A stretch of 19,811 nucleotides of DNA from Candidatus Gastranaerophilales bacterium. GTDB taxonomy: Bacteria > Cyanobacteriota > Vampirovibrionia > Gastranaerophilales > Gastranaerophilaceae. Below, piece after piece: positions 6,186 to 14,171 of the stretch. How positions within the stretch are numbered: the first letter of the stretch is position 1; each line of letters starts with the position of its first letter. The notes under the pieces are model-generated. The model searched no databases. It saw only the letters and a list, made by a program, of their open reading frames with translations, and was not told where the DNA came from. Position numbers and translations under genes: made by a program. The stretch is taken from the NCBI GenBank assembly GCA_944325615.1, contig CALVAU010000223.1, forward strand, positions 1 to 19,811, written 5' to 3'.

Positions 6186-8225
6186 TTACGATGCAATTTC
6201 TTGAGGCTCTTTTTCCTTAAGCATATTTGCATAATATTCAAGTTTTTTAATCAAAGGTTTGTATCTTTCATGAAGTTCTTGTCTTGTTTTATCTGGGTTT
6301 TCACTTTGCATTATTTGCATGTCAAGTTTTGCTTTGACTGCTGTTATTAGAATTTCTGGAATATTCAATGCTGTTGGGCTGTCACTTGAAAGGTTTTCGT
6401 AATATTTATCTATAAAATCGGGAGCAATTCTTTCTTTCCAGTTAAGATTGTTATTGGATCCGCCTATATTATAGACGATATTCTGATCAGTTATTCCTAA
6501 AATATCTGCAAATGAAACCATTATTTTTTCTTTTGTAAACAGTTCTGCAAATTTAGCTTTTACTAACTCTTTTTCGGATTGGATTTTTTGACTTTCGTTT
6601 TGATTAGCGTTGCCTGAAATTTTCTTACAGAACGCTTGGCATTCTTCTGCTCTGGTCGGGTCTTGGTGAAGATATCCTGCAAGATACAAGCTATCCCAAG
6701 CATAATTACCTTTTCTCCAACCACCGTCTGCGCTTGGCATGTTCATTGCTGGAATTGTATCATGAGAACCAACTAAGTACCAATTATCGTTGCTTTCTCC
6801 TTCAACCCTTGAAAATTCTGTTTGAACAATTTTTGGTAATTTTTGTTCTTGATAGTATATTTTTTTAAAAGTTTCTGGCTCACAGCATAAATTTTCCCAA
6901 ACCGGATCGTATTTATTAAGTCCGTGTTCTTGTAGTGTCGGTAAAACTATGCGTTCTAAAATTCTAGGGTAATTATTGTAATCATCCAGACGGCTGCCTT
7001 CATTGTCTGTAAATGTAGAAATAAAGTTTCCGTAAACTTTACTTTTTATTTGATTGTGGTTTTCATCATATTCTACTGTGTCATTTTTATAGATGAAAGG
7101 ATCAATCAAACCAAGTGCGTGGTCTATACGAATATTTTCACAATATTCAAGAGCGTGCTCAAGTTTTTCTTTTAAGAATTCTCCACCGACATTCAGTTTA
7201 TCATATCCTATAAATAATTTGCGAGGATCTAATACAGGAATTCCCCAAGTTTGGTGAGGTCTGTCTCCACCTTCAAATGCGCCGATCGAAAATCCTTCTA
7301 AAAATGCGTCTTGGTATCTCCATAAATCCATCTTCGAACAACCGATAAGAAGATCTGAAAAATATTTAAACCCTATTTTTTCTCTAAAATCTTTATTTTC
7401 TTGAATTTGTTTACTTACAATAAATTGTTCAAATTGGTATTCTTCTATTGAATCCTTATATTTGTTTTTCAAATAATCATATCGTTTGATTGCTTCTTGA
7501 TTTCCGTTTCGTTTTTCAAGTATTAAGTTTCTGTCAATCCAGTCCCATTTTTCAAAATTACTAGTTTTATTTAGTGCCGATAAGACTCTATAAATGCCCT
7601 CTTCTTCATATTGTTGACCTTTAGTTGTAAGGGGTGTTAGTTTAACATCTTTAAAATCAGTAAATTGGTTATAGAGCATTATAGCATTAGGGTTCCCTTT
7701 TGCAAGATTCTTTCGGTAATTCCTATAAGCTTCATTCAAAGCTGTGTAGTATGAGTATTTCGCTTCTTCAAAGTTTGAAAAATCGTAATTTTTATCATCT
7801 ATAATAACAGGTAATGTTATATTTTCGTATGTTTTTTTGCTTAAAATTCTTCCGTATTTGTCTGATGTTAGAGCTTTTAAATCAATAAATAGCGGATTTT
7901 CATTTAAAGCTGAAGAGTTGTATGGTGAATAGTTTTTATCAGCAAGAGCTCCGTTTGGTCCTAATTGATTACCGTTAAATCCGTAAAGTTTTAAGAATGT
8001 AATCCATTCTTTTGCACCTTCCCCGTAAGGAGAGCCTATGAAAGTATCTCTGTCTGTTGCCGGAAAAACTGAACCATGGGTAATAGCTATGCGCTCTTTC
8101 ACTCCTGCAACTTTGAACCCGTTCTCAATAGTTTGGTGCAAATCAGCTTCTTCTTCTTTTCTTGGTCTGCGTTGAAATGAAAATTGTTGATTAGATATTC
8201 TGTTTTGTATTATTGGTACGTACAT
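6186..8225 (-). CDS. malQ: 4-alpha-glucanotransferase-like enzyme (GH77, divergent)
   Basis: GH77 enzymes transfer maltodextrin segments between glucan chains in the cytoplasm during glycogen and maltose metabolism. Supporting motifs: SPYNSSALNENPLFIDL (about 99-115), the HQTWGIPVLD block (324-333), the nucleophile motif IRIDHALG with Asp368, GSHDTIP with Asp489 as the expected transition-state stabiliser, and NWKERI near 594-599. The acid/base region, usually AEDLG, appears as WENLCCE (Glu444 is the candidate), so the protein is divergent and its specificity uncertain. At 679 aa it is longer than plain bacterial MalQ. The N-terminus (IQNRISNQQFSFQRRP) is an unusual polar extension ahead of the catalytic domain. 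It is the last gene of the bamA run, 31 bases after the FlhA-domain gene. No clear Shine-Dalgarno precedes the ATG at 8225. Confidence 0.85.
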   Translation of the reverse strand: MYVPIIQNRISNQQFSFQRRPRKEEEADLHQTIENGFKVAGVKERIAITHGSVFPATDRDTFIGSPYGEGAKEWITFLKLYGFNGNQLGPNGALADKNYSPYNSSALNENPLFIDLKALTSDKYGRILSKKTYENITLPVIIDDKNYDFSNFEEAKYSYYTALNEAYRNYRKNLAKGNPNAIMLYNQFTDFKDVKLTPLTTKGQQYEEEGIYRVLSALNKTSNFEKWDWIDRNLILEKRNGNQEAIKRYDYLKNKYKDSIEEYQFEQFIVSKQIQENKDFREKIGFKYFSDLLIGCSKMDLWRYQDAFLEGFSIGAFEGGDRPHQTWGIPVLDPRKLFIGYDKLNVGGEFLKEKLEHALEYCENIRIDHALGLIDPFIYKNDTVEYDENHNQIKSKVYGNFISTFTDNEGSRLDDYNNYPRILERIVLPTLQEHGLNKYDPVWENLCCEPETFKKIYYQEQKLPKIVQTEFSRVEGESNDNWYLVGSHDTIPAMNMPSADGGWRKGNYAWDSLYLAGYLHQDPTRAEECQAFCKKISGNANQNESQKIQSEKELVKAKFAELFTKEKIMVSFADILGITDQNIVYNIGGSNNNLNWKERIAPDFIDKYYENLSSDSPTALNIPEILITAVKAKLDMQIMQSENPDKTRQELHERYKPLIKKLEYYANMLKEKEPQEIAS

Positions 8226-8256
8226 ATTTATATAACAACTGTGAAAATTTTTTTTG

Positions 8257-9732
8257 CTAGATAGTTCCTAAAATTTCTATCCCATAGTGACAACCTATTT
8301 CTTCGCGTGTCAGTACTGTTATATTATTAATATAATTTGAAAGCAGCGTAAAGAAAAGGTGTCTTAATTCCATCGGTACAAGAATTTTCGGTTCTGTAAT
8401 TTCTAATTGTTTAGCTTTTTTTATTATTTTTTGTGCAAGTTTTTCAGCATATTCTCCATCTATTTTGATGATAAAATCTTCATCTTCTTCAAAGCTTGGC
8501 ATGAATGCTTCGATTGTTTTTTCTGATACTTCAAAAAGACTTATTATTCCGTTTTCGTTTGCATGTTTTGCGCAAATTCTTCTTGCAAGTGCCAGTCTTA
8601 CTTTTTTCAACAAATCTGATTTTGGGCAATCTTCAGCAAAATCATTCATTTTTTCAAAAATATATGTAATATCTTTTATTGAGACTTGTTCTCTTATAAG
8701 ACTTGTAAGAATAAATTTCAAATCAGACATTGTGATAAAATCAGGTATCAAATTTTCGACCAAAAATTCATTTTTTTTGCTGACAACATCAATGTATTTT
8801 TCAACATCTGAATAATCCATTAATTCATCAACATATTTTATCGCAACATATTCTAAAGCTCTTGCTATGTATTCGGCTCCGGTAATACCTTTTTCCCAAA
8901 AATCTTTTGTTTTTGTTTTTTCAATCCATACAACTTTTTCGCCAGTAATAGGATCTGCGTCATAAATTGAATTTTTTATTTTTGAACTAAGATTTAATTC
9001 TTTGTCAAAATACATTGTATAATTTGGATATACACAAGCTCTAAAAACATCCAATCCGCGAATTTTTATTGAAAATTCATAAGGATTCAGACTTTCATCA
9101 TCTTGAAATACAATTTTTGGAATTACATATCCAAGCTCTTCTGTCAACTTTACTCTTGAACGAACTGTTTCAGAAAGAAGAGTTTCTGTTGTATCTTCGT
9201 TTTCATTTTCAAGATATTCTATAAGTTCATCACTCAAATTAATTGAAAGTTTTTCTTCATACAATTTTTCGAACATTAAATCAGGTGATGTAGCTTTTGC
9301 AAGTTTTGCTTTCAATTCCTCAAGCTCTTTCAAATTTGCTGATATTTTGTCGTTTAATTTTTTTCTGTTAACAGAAGCTGGAGCTTCTTTTTCCAATTCT
9401 TTTTTTATTTTAGTAATTTTGTTTTGTTGGTTTTTAATTTTTAATTGGATATCAAGACAATTTTCATAAGCTGATAGTTTAGGGGAGAGCATTTTCTCCA
9501 TTTGACTTTTGAATGTTGAAATATTTATTACATCAGAAGATGAATTTTCTTCTTCTGTTTTTGTCTCGCACATAAAAATGCAGTTAAATTTAATGCAGTC
9601 ATCGGTTTCTACTTCGTTCATGCTGTATAATTCCCAACCGTTCATTGACATCTCATTTAGAAGATTTTGCAATTCTTGCATATCATCTCCTGAACAAGTT
9701 TTTATTATGTACTGCATTTTTTTATTAAACAT
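8257..9732 (-). CDS. Soluble FlhA/SctV-type cytoplasmic domain with DUF4177-like head
   Basis: The 491-aa protein has no membrane segment. Residues 6-56 resemble a small DUF4177-like domain (QYIIKT, then LLNEMSMNGWELYSM). Residues 75-165 are Lys/Glu-rich and coiled-coil-like. From about 190 to the end it follows the cytoplasmic part of the FHIPEP export-gate family: ELGYVIPKIVFQDD, PYEFSIKIRGLDVFRACVYP, a VVWIEK strand, ENLIPDFITMSDLKFILTSL then REQVSIKD, VRLALARRI and a final domain with LRHLFFTLL and ITVLTREEI. In FlhA/SctV this domain forms a nonamer that receives export substrates. Here the eight-helix gate is missing, so it cannot export alone. It starts three bases after the udp stop with AGGAG upstream, implying translational coupling. 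Possible roles are a chaperone-docking ring or a domesticated scaffold. Domain match is confident; function is unknown. Confidence 0.85.
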   Translation of the reverse strand: MFNKKMQYIIKTCSGDDMQELQNLLNEMSMNGWELYSMNEVETDDCIKFNCIFMCETKTEEENSSSDVINISTFKSQMEKMLSPKLSAYENCLDIQLKIKNQQNKITKIKKELEKEAPASVNRKKLNDKISANLKELEELKAKLAKATSPDLMFEKLYEEKLSINLSDELIEYLENENEDTTETLLSETVRSRVKLTEELGYVIPKIVFQDDESLNPYEFSIKIRGLDVFRACVYPNYTMYFDKELNLSSKIKNSIYDADPITGEKVVWIEKTKTKDFWEKGITGAEYIARALEYVAIKYVDELMDYSDVEKYIDVVSKKNEFLVENLIPDFITMSDLKFILTSLIREQVSIKDITYIFEKMNDFAEDCPKSDLLKKVRLALARRICAKHANENGIISLFEVSEKTIEAFMPSFEEDEDFIIKIDGEYAEKLAQKIIKKAKQLEITEPKILVPMELRHLFFTLLSNYINNITVLTREEIGCHYGIEILGTI

Positions 9733-9735
9733 TTT

Positions 9736-10512
9736 CTACTCCTGATTTTTGTCTTTTTCAATTAATATTTTTAGAGCTTCAATGGCAGTTTTTATTGCCA
9801 TATCTGTATCATGGATTACAGGATTTTCAAGATTTTGTTTTTCTCTTTCTTGGTTTGCAACAGTCAAAAATACTGATCCGACTTTTACACCTAAGGCACT
9901 TCCGACAACAAATAATGCCGCAGATTCCATTTCTGAAGCTTTACATCCCAGCCTTTTCCAAGCTTCCCATTTATTTATCAGTTCGTAACTTACTGGAGAC
10001 TTTTCTGGGCTGTGTTGTCCATAGAAAGAATCTTTGCACTGTACAATGCCGGCATGGTGTGTATGATTCAGATTTTTGCTTGCTTCAATCAAAGCGTTAG
10101 TAATTTCAAGATCTGCTACTGCTGGAAATTCTATCGGTGCATATTCTTTAGAAGTTCCTTCCATTCTTACAGCACCTGTTGCAATTACTAAATCCCCGCC
10201 TTTTACATTGATGTCAATACCGCCACAGGTTCCGACTCTGATAAATTTTTTAGCACCGATTTTTACAAGTTCTTCAAGTGCTATTGAAGCTGAAGGGCCG
10301 CCTATACCGGTTGATGTAACAGTGACTTTTTCACCGTTCAAATAGCCTGTATAAGTTGTATATTCACGTCTGTCAGCCATTAATTGAGCATTATCAAAGT
10401 ATTCCGCTATTTTTTTACAACGTTTTGGATCTCCCGGCAAAATTACATATTTTCCGACATCTCCTTCTTTTAGTCCTATGTGATATTGTTCACCATTTTG
10501 AGAATATTTCAT
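9736..10512 (-). CDS. udp: Uridine phosphorylase
   Basis: Cleaves uridine with phosphate to uracil and ribose-1-phosphate in pyrimidine salvage, as a cytoplasmic hexamer of the PNP/UDP phosphorylase family. Visible motifs are the phosphate-binding ILPGDPKR (Arg31), RREYTTYTGYLNG, TGIGGPSASIALEEL, RVGTCGGI (about 92-99), CKDSFYGQHSPE and the ribose-binding ASEMESAALFVV near the end. The length of 258 aa is close to the E. coli enzyme. The ATG at 10512 has GAAAGGA upstream. It sits 19 bases after the ompH stop and 3 bases before the FlhA-domain gene, so it is probably part of the bamA transcript. Related purine phosphorylases are the main alternative; the overall pattern favours uridine. Confidence 0.93.
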   Translation of the reverse strand: MKYSQNGEQYHIGLKEGDVGKYVILPGDPKRCKKIAEYFDNAQLMADRREYTTYTGYLNGEKVTVTSTGIGGPSASIALEELVKIGAKKFIRVGTCGGIDINVKGGDLVIATGAVRMEGTSKEYAPIEFPAVADLEITNALIEASKNLNHTHHAGIVQCKDSFYGQHSPEKSPVSYELINKWEAWKRLGCKASEMESAALFVVGSALGVKVGSVFLTVANQEREKQNLENPVIHDTDMAIKTAIEALKILIEKDKNQE

Positions 10513-10531
10513 ATAAAAATCCTTTCAAAGA

Positions 10532-10984
10532 TTAGTAAGTTCCGCTTTTTAGTTTTTGGATTACTAAATCAGTGATATCAACTCCGCCTACAAAAATTAC
10601 TCTGATATCAACAATTGCATCAAGTTTTTGTTCTACTAAAACTTGTTTTGCTGCTGCTTGAATTTTATTGTAAACTTGTTCTTCTTTTTGAGTTTTTAAC
10701 TTTAATAAAGCTTCTTGTTTTGCGCTGAATTCTTTTGCGGTTGCTTCTTCAAAGTTTTGTTTTTTTAGAGGTGTATCTCATGCTTTGTATTGTTTTTCTT
10801 TATCTACCATATATTGTTGAAGTTCAAGTCCTTTAGCATCAACTTCTTTTATTGCTGCTTGTGCAAATGGAAAGTTATCTTGAACTTTCGGATAGTTAAT
10901 ATAACCTATGCCACCGGCAATAGCTTGGCTTGATAATCCGCATAAACCCATTATAAGAGCAAGTGCTGCTAAATTTTTTTTCAT
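10532..10984 (-). pseudogene. ompH: OmpH/Skp periplasmic chaperone with an in-frame TGA
   Basis: Skp-family chaperones hold unfolded outer-membrane proteins in the periplasm for the BAM machine. The N-terminus is a good Sec signal (MKKNLAALALIMGL to QAIA, then GGIGYIN). The frame reads 68 codons, meets TGA at 10778-10780, then continues in the same frame for 81 more codons to TAA at 10532. The second part is typical Skp: a helical Lys/Glu/Gln-rich stretch (NFEEATAKEFSAKQEALLKL) and the family ending VGGVDITDLVIQKL. Total length, 150 positions, fits the family. A single base change explains the break, with TGG, TTA, CGA, AGA, GGA or TCA as possible ancestors. It could be a recent nonsense mutation, a sequencing error or UGA readthrough. 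AGGAGG sits well before the ATG, and the gene lies 20 bases after bamA. Confidence 0.85.
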
Positions 10985-11004
10985 ATATTCCTCCTTATTT
11001 ATTT

Positions 11005-13239
11005 TTAGTAAATTAAATCACCTACACCAAATGTAAAGTATCCGCCAGGATTTCCATTTTCTCCCGGATTGGTGAATGGAATACCGTAATCAATTGATAG
11101 TGGTCCCATTCCAGGTATATACAATTTCAAACCAACACCGGCTGTAATTGCTTGTAGTGGTCTGTCGTACAATGTGTTTGTAACTGTTGGGTTGAATACT
11201 TTACCAGCATCAGCCCACACTGTGAAACGAATATTGTTCAGGAAGTTTACTCTTCTTGCAAGTCTTGTTCTGTCTAAGAACGGAATTGGTGTCGCAAATT
11301 CTGCAGATCCCATAATGAACGCATCACCTGTACCTACACCGCTCATTTTGAAACCTCTGATTGTATAAGGACCGCCTAATCTGTACATCATAACTTCAGG
11401 CATGTCATCACCATGTATTCTTCCACCGCCTTTTGCTGTGAATGATAATGATGATTTTTTACCAATAGGTATGTAATGCTTGATAGAACCTGTTAATTTA
11501 CCATGAGTTTTTTCAAATCCGTCAAGACCTATTTCCTCATCAAATCTTAAGCTTGCGATTGTACCTTCTCTTGTTACAGGTCCGCCTTTACGTGAATCGT
11601 ACACTAAAGCGGGGCTTAATGACATAAACAGTCCGCCGTCCAATTGTTTTGCACGTTCTTCTATTGGAATGTTATATTTTTGATATAGGCTTGCAATTTT
11701 ATTAAAGTCACCTTCTCTTACATCAATATTTTCAACGCCTAGAGAGAATGTTGATGTTAAGTGTTTAGCTTTTTTGACTCTATGAGCGACTGTTACTTCA
11801 CCGCCGAATCTTCTTTCTATTGCTAGAGGTACCTGATAACTTCCAAAATCTCTAAAGAATAATTTACTCATTAATGAGGTATCAGCATTGAAGAAATAAG
11901 GTTCAAAGAAACTTAATTCAACTTGCATATTCATTCTTCGTTTAATGGAAGCGTCATTTAAAATTACACCAGATCCAACTAATCCGTTAAGTGATACTCT
12001 TTGATTTCTGCCTCTGAAGTTGTTATCAGCAATACCTAAAGATCCGAATACACCGGTTACAGTATCAAGACCGCCGCCTATTGAAATATTAGCGGTTCTT
12101 TGTTCCTGTACGTTTATTGTGATATCGTAAGCGTCAGGAATATCTGGGCAAGGAGTGATTTCTCTTGTAACATCCTTAAATGCTTGAGATGCATATAATC
12201 TTACAATATCTTCTTTCAATAAGTTTTCATTATAGACCATGCCCGGTTCAGATAGAACATTTCTCTCGATTACGAAATCTTTTGTTTTTTCGTTCCCTGC
12301 AATAAGAATTCGGTTAATTGTACCTTCTTTCAAACTAATATTAACAGTACCATCAGGATCATCTGTTACTGAGTCGATTCTTGCCAAAATATAACCTTTT
12401 GAAGCATAGCATTGTTGAATTTTTGCAATCGCTTCATTTAGTTGAGCAATATTTTGCGGCTTACCTTTCATATCAATTAAATATGAAAGAATTTCTTCAG
12501 TTGAAACAACGGTATTTCCTTCTATTGTGAAATCTGTTATAGGTGCATTTTCTTCTAAAATTATTTTAAGTGTAATTGTACCGTCAGGGTTATTGACAGG
12601 AATAGCACGCATTTTTTCGCTGAAATATCCGAGTTGGTAGATATTTCTTAAGTCTTCTTGGACAGTATTTCTGTTATATATTTCACCTTTTTTTTGTTTT
12701 ATTTGAGTCAAAATAACTTCGGGTGAAATAACGTTTGTACCATGAATTTCAATATCTTTGATGTATTTATTGCCTCTTGTTGAAGCTCTAGATACTGCAG
12801 GAGTTTCATTCTCATCAGAACTTTCAAAGCTGTAATCATTTTCTTTCGGCCTTTCTAGAGGTCTGAACTGAGGAGCTTGTTCTTGTGAATTTTCTTCCTG
12901 AACAGTAGGTTGTTGTGACTGTTGGTTATTTTCTGTATCTTGCTCTAAATTAATTTCAGTTTCTTGAAGCTCTTGTTTTTTTTGTTTGTTTCTATGGAAA
13001 AAGTTAAATTTTTTCTTTTCTTTTTTTTCTTTTTTTACTTTAGTAGTTTTTTTGTTTTCAGCAGCAGAAACTTCGGATGTTGAAACTTGTGAATAATCAA
13101 AGTTTTCAGCCATTTCGCTTCCCGTTGTGTCCATGGCATTATAATCCCATAAACTGTCTGCTCCCAAGCTTGATAACGGATTTAATGACATTAATGATAA
13201 TGATATTATTATTGAATATATGATTCTTTTTGATTGCAA
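11005..13239 (-). CDS. bamA: Outer-membrane assembly protein BamA (Omp85)
   Basis: Inserts beta-barrel proteins into the outer membrane. Order: Sec signal (residues 1-26, ending SSLG before ADSLWDY), a long low-complexity Lys then Gln/Glu-rich linker (60-150), about three POTRA domains (158-231, 234-306, 308-380), then a D15-type 16-strand barrel to residue 744. The L6 loop carries YRLGGPYTIRGF (619-630), the Omp85 hallmark with the conserved Arg-Gly-Phe. Three POTRAs rather than the five of proteobacterial BamA recall cyanobacterial Omp85. The start is TTG at 13239, with AAGGA about ten bases upstream; the first in-frame ATG (residue 17) would destroy the signal peptide. The adjacent ompH chaperone gene supports the assignment. 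The basic Lys cluster before the POTRAs (KKTTKVKKEKKEKKK) is unusual for a periplasmic linker. Confidence 0.92.
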   Translation of the reverse strand: MQSKRIIYSIIISLSLMSLNPLSSLGADSLWDYNAMDTTGSEMAENFDYSQVSTSEVSAAENKKTTKVKKEKKEKKKFNFFHRNKQKKQELQETEINLEQDTENNQQSQQPTVQEENSQEQAPQFRPLERPKENDYSFESSDENETPAVSRASTRGNKYIKDIEIHGTNVISPEVILTQIKQKKGEIYNRNTVQEDLRNIYQLGYFSEKMRAIPVNNPDGTITLKIILEENAPITDFTIEGNTVVSTEEILSYLIDMKGKPQNIAQLNEAIAKIQQCYASKGYILARIDSVTDDPDGTVNISLKEGTINRILIAGNEKTKDFVIERNVLSEPGMVYNENLLKEDIVRLYASQAFKDVTREITPCPDIPDAYDITINVQEQRTANISIGGGLDTVTGVFGSLGIADNNFRGRNQRVSLNGLVGSGVILNDASIKRRMNMQVELSFFEPYFFNADTSLMSKLFFRDFGSYQVPLAIERRFGGEVTVAHRVKKAKHLTSTFSLGVENIDVREGDFNKIASLYQKYNIPIEERAKQLDGGLFMSLSPALVYDSRKGGPVTREGTIASLRFDEEIGLDGFEKTHGKLTGSIKHYIPIGKKSSLSFTAKGGGRIHGDDMPEVMMYRLGGPYTIRGFKMSGVGTGDAFIMGSAEFATPIPFLDRTRLARRVNFLNNIRFTVWADAGKVFNPTVTNTLYDRPLQAITAGVGLKLYIPGMGPLSIDYGIPFTNPGENGNPGGYFTFGVGDLIY

Positions 13240-13277
13240 GAAATCCGAGTCCTTAAATCTTCTCCATTCTTAAAAAT

Positions 13278-13306
13278 ATTATACCATAAACTTATAAAAG
13301 TAAAAA
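13278..13306 (-). promoter_or_regulatory. Extended -10 promoter for the bamA run
   Basis: On the minus strand TGGTATAAT places a perfect TATAAT at 13278-13283 with an extended TGn. A weak -35 (TTTTAC or TTTTTA) lies 16 to 17 bases upstream. The predicted start near 13271 gives a leader of about 30 bases containing AAGGA before the TTG at 13239. The 95-base gap from rsmI fits an independent promoter here. Confidence 0.6.
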
Positions 13307-13334
13307 ATTTAATATTAAGATATGAAACATTTGT

Positions 13335-14147
13335 TTATATGTCTAAAACTCTTTTATATATCTCGTTTTTGCTTACGTTATATAATTCTGAAAGTATTAT
13401 TGAAATCTCTTTTGCGCCGAAATTTTTGTTTTTTAATTTTTTTATTTCTTCATCAAAATCTGTTGCATTATTTTCTGTATTGTCTTTAAAAATCATTGCA
13501 ACAATTTCACCTTTTAAAATATTATTTTTAAAATATTCTATTGTATTTTCTGTTGTGTCTGAAATTATTTCTTCAAATACTTTTGTGAGTTCTCGTCCTA
13601 CTGAAACTTTTGCATTTGGCCTTGTTTCGTTAATGATTTCAAGTGTATTGATTAAACGATTTGGGCTTTCGTAGAATACTATATTTGTATTTTTGTATTT
13701 TGTTATAATATTTTGAATTTGAGATTTTGATTTAGGTAAAAATCCCGCAAAGTAAAAGTCTTCACTGTCCCGTGCATTTTGAGATAAAAAAGTTGCAACA
13801 GCGTTTGCGCCTGGAAGAGCTGTAATTTTAAAATCATGTTTACGTAATTCTTCAACTAAAATTGAGCCGGGATCACAAAAAAGTGGAGTCCCTGCGTCTG
13901 ATACTAGAGCTATTTTTTGTCCGGAGTTTAATATTTCAATAAATTTATTTACCCGTTCTTTTTCATTAAATTTATGATAAGAAATGCATTTTGTATCAAT
14001 TTCAAAATGATTGAGTAACTTTTGGGTTACGCGCATATCTTCGCAGGCTATTAAATCTACACTTTTTAAAGTCTCTATTGCGCGTAGAGTTATATCTTTT
14101 AAGTTGCCTATTGGTGTCGGGACTATATAAAAATCATAATCTTTCAT
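13335..14147 (-). CDS. rsmI: 16S rRNA 2'-O-ribose methyltransferase RsmI (C1402)
   Basis: Uses SAM to methylate the ribose of C1402 in 16S rRNA, close to the decoding centre. The 270-aa sequence shows the SPOUT-unrelated tetrapyrrole-methylase fold motifs of this family: YIVPTPIGNLKDITLRA at the start, ACEDMRVTQKLL, VSDAGTPLFCDPGS, LPGANAV and FAGFLPKS, then FYESPNRL. The family's C-terminal extension is also present. The ATG at 14147 follows an AT-rich stretch without an obvious Shine-Dalgarno; there is no better upstream start. It lies 24 bases after the stop of the solute-binding lipoprotein gene and is probably transcribed with it. Confidence 0.95.
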   Translation of the reverse strand: MKDYDFYIVPTPIGNLKDITLRAIETLKSVDLIACEDMRVTQKLLNHFEIDTKCISYHKFNEKERVNKFIEILNSGQKIALVSDAGTPLFCDPGSILVEELRKHDFKITALPGANAVATFLSQNARDSEDFYFAGFLPKSKSQIQNIITKYKNTNIVFYESPNRLINTLEIINETRPNAKVSVGRELTKVFEEIISDTTENTIEYFKNNILKGEIVAMIFKDNTENNATDFDEEIKKLKNKNFGAKEISIILSELYNVSKNEIYKRVLDI

Positions 14148-14171
14148 ATTTTGATTTTAGCATGAAAAATA

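Noticed and set aside
6172..6186. Small inverted repeat AGTTA/TAACT between the convergent 281-aa and GH77 genes
   Set aside because: Only five A/T-rich base pairs around a five-base loop; too weak to call a terminator, although some termination must occur here.
10532..10984. TGA as a reassigned sense codon across the genome
   Set aside because: All other genes read through full length without internal TGA and use TGG for tryptophan, so a changed genetic code is not supported; this leaves a local event.
13234..13674. 146-codon open frame on + opposite rsmI
   Set aside because: Antisense to a conserved rsmI reading frame; Phe/Ser/Ile-rich composition typical of a shadow and no plausible start signal.
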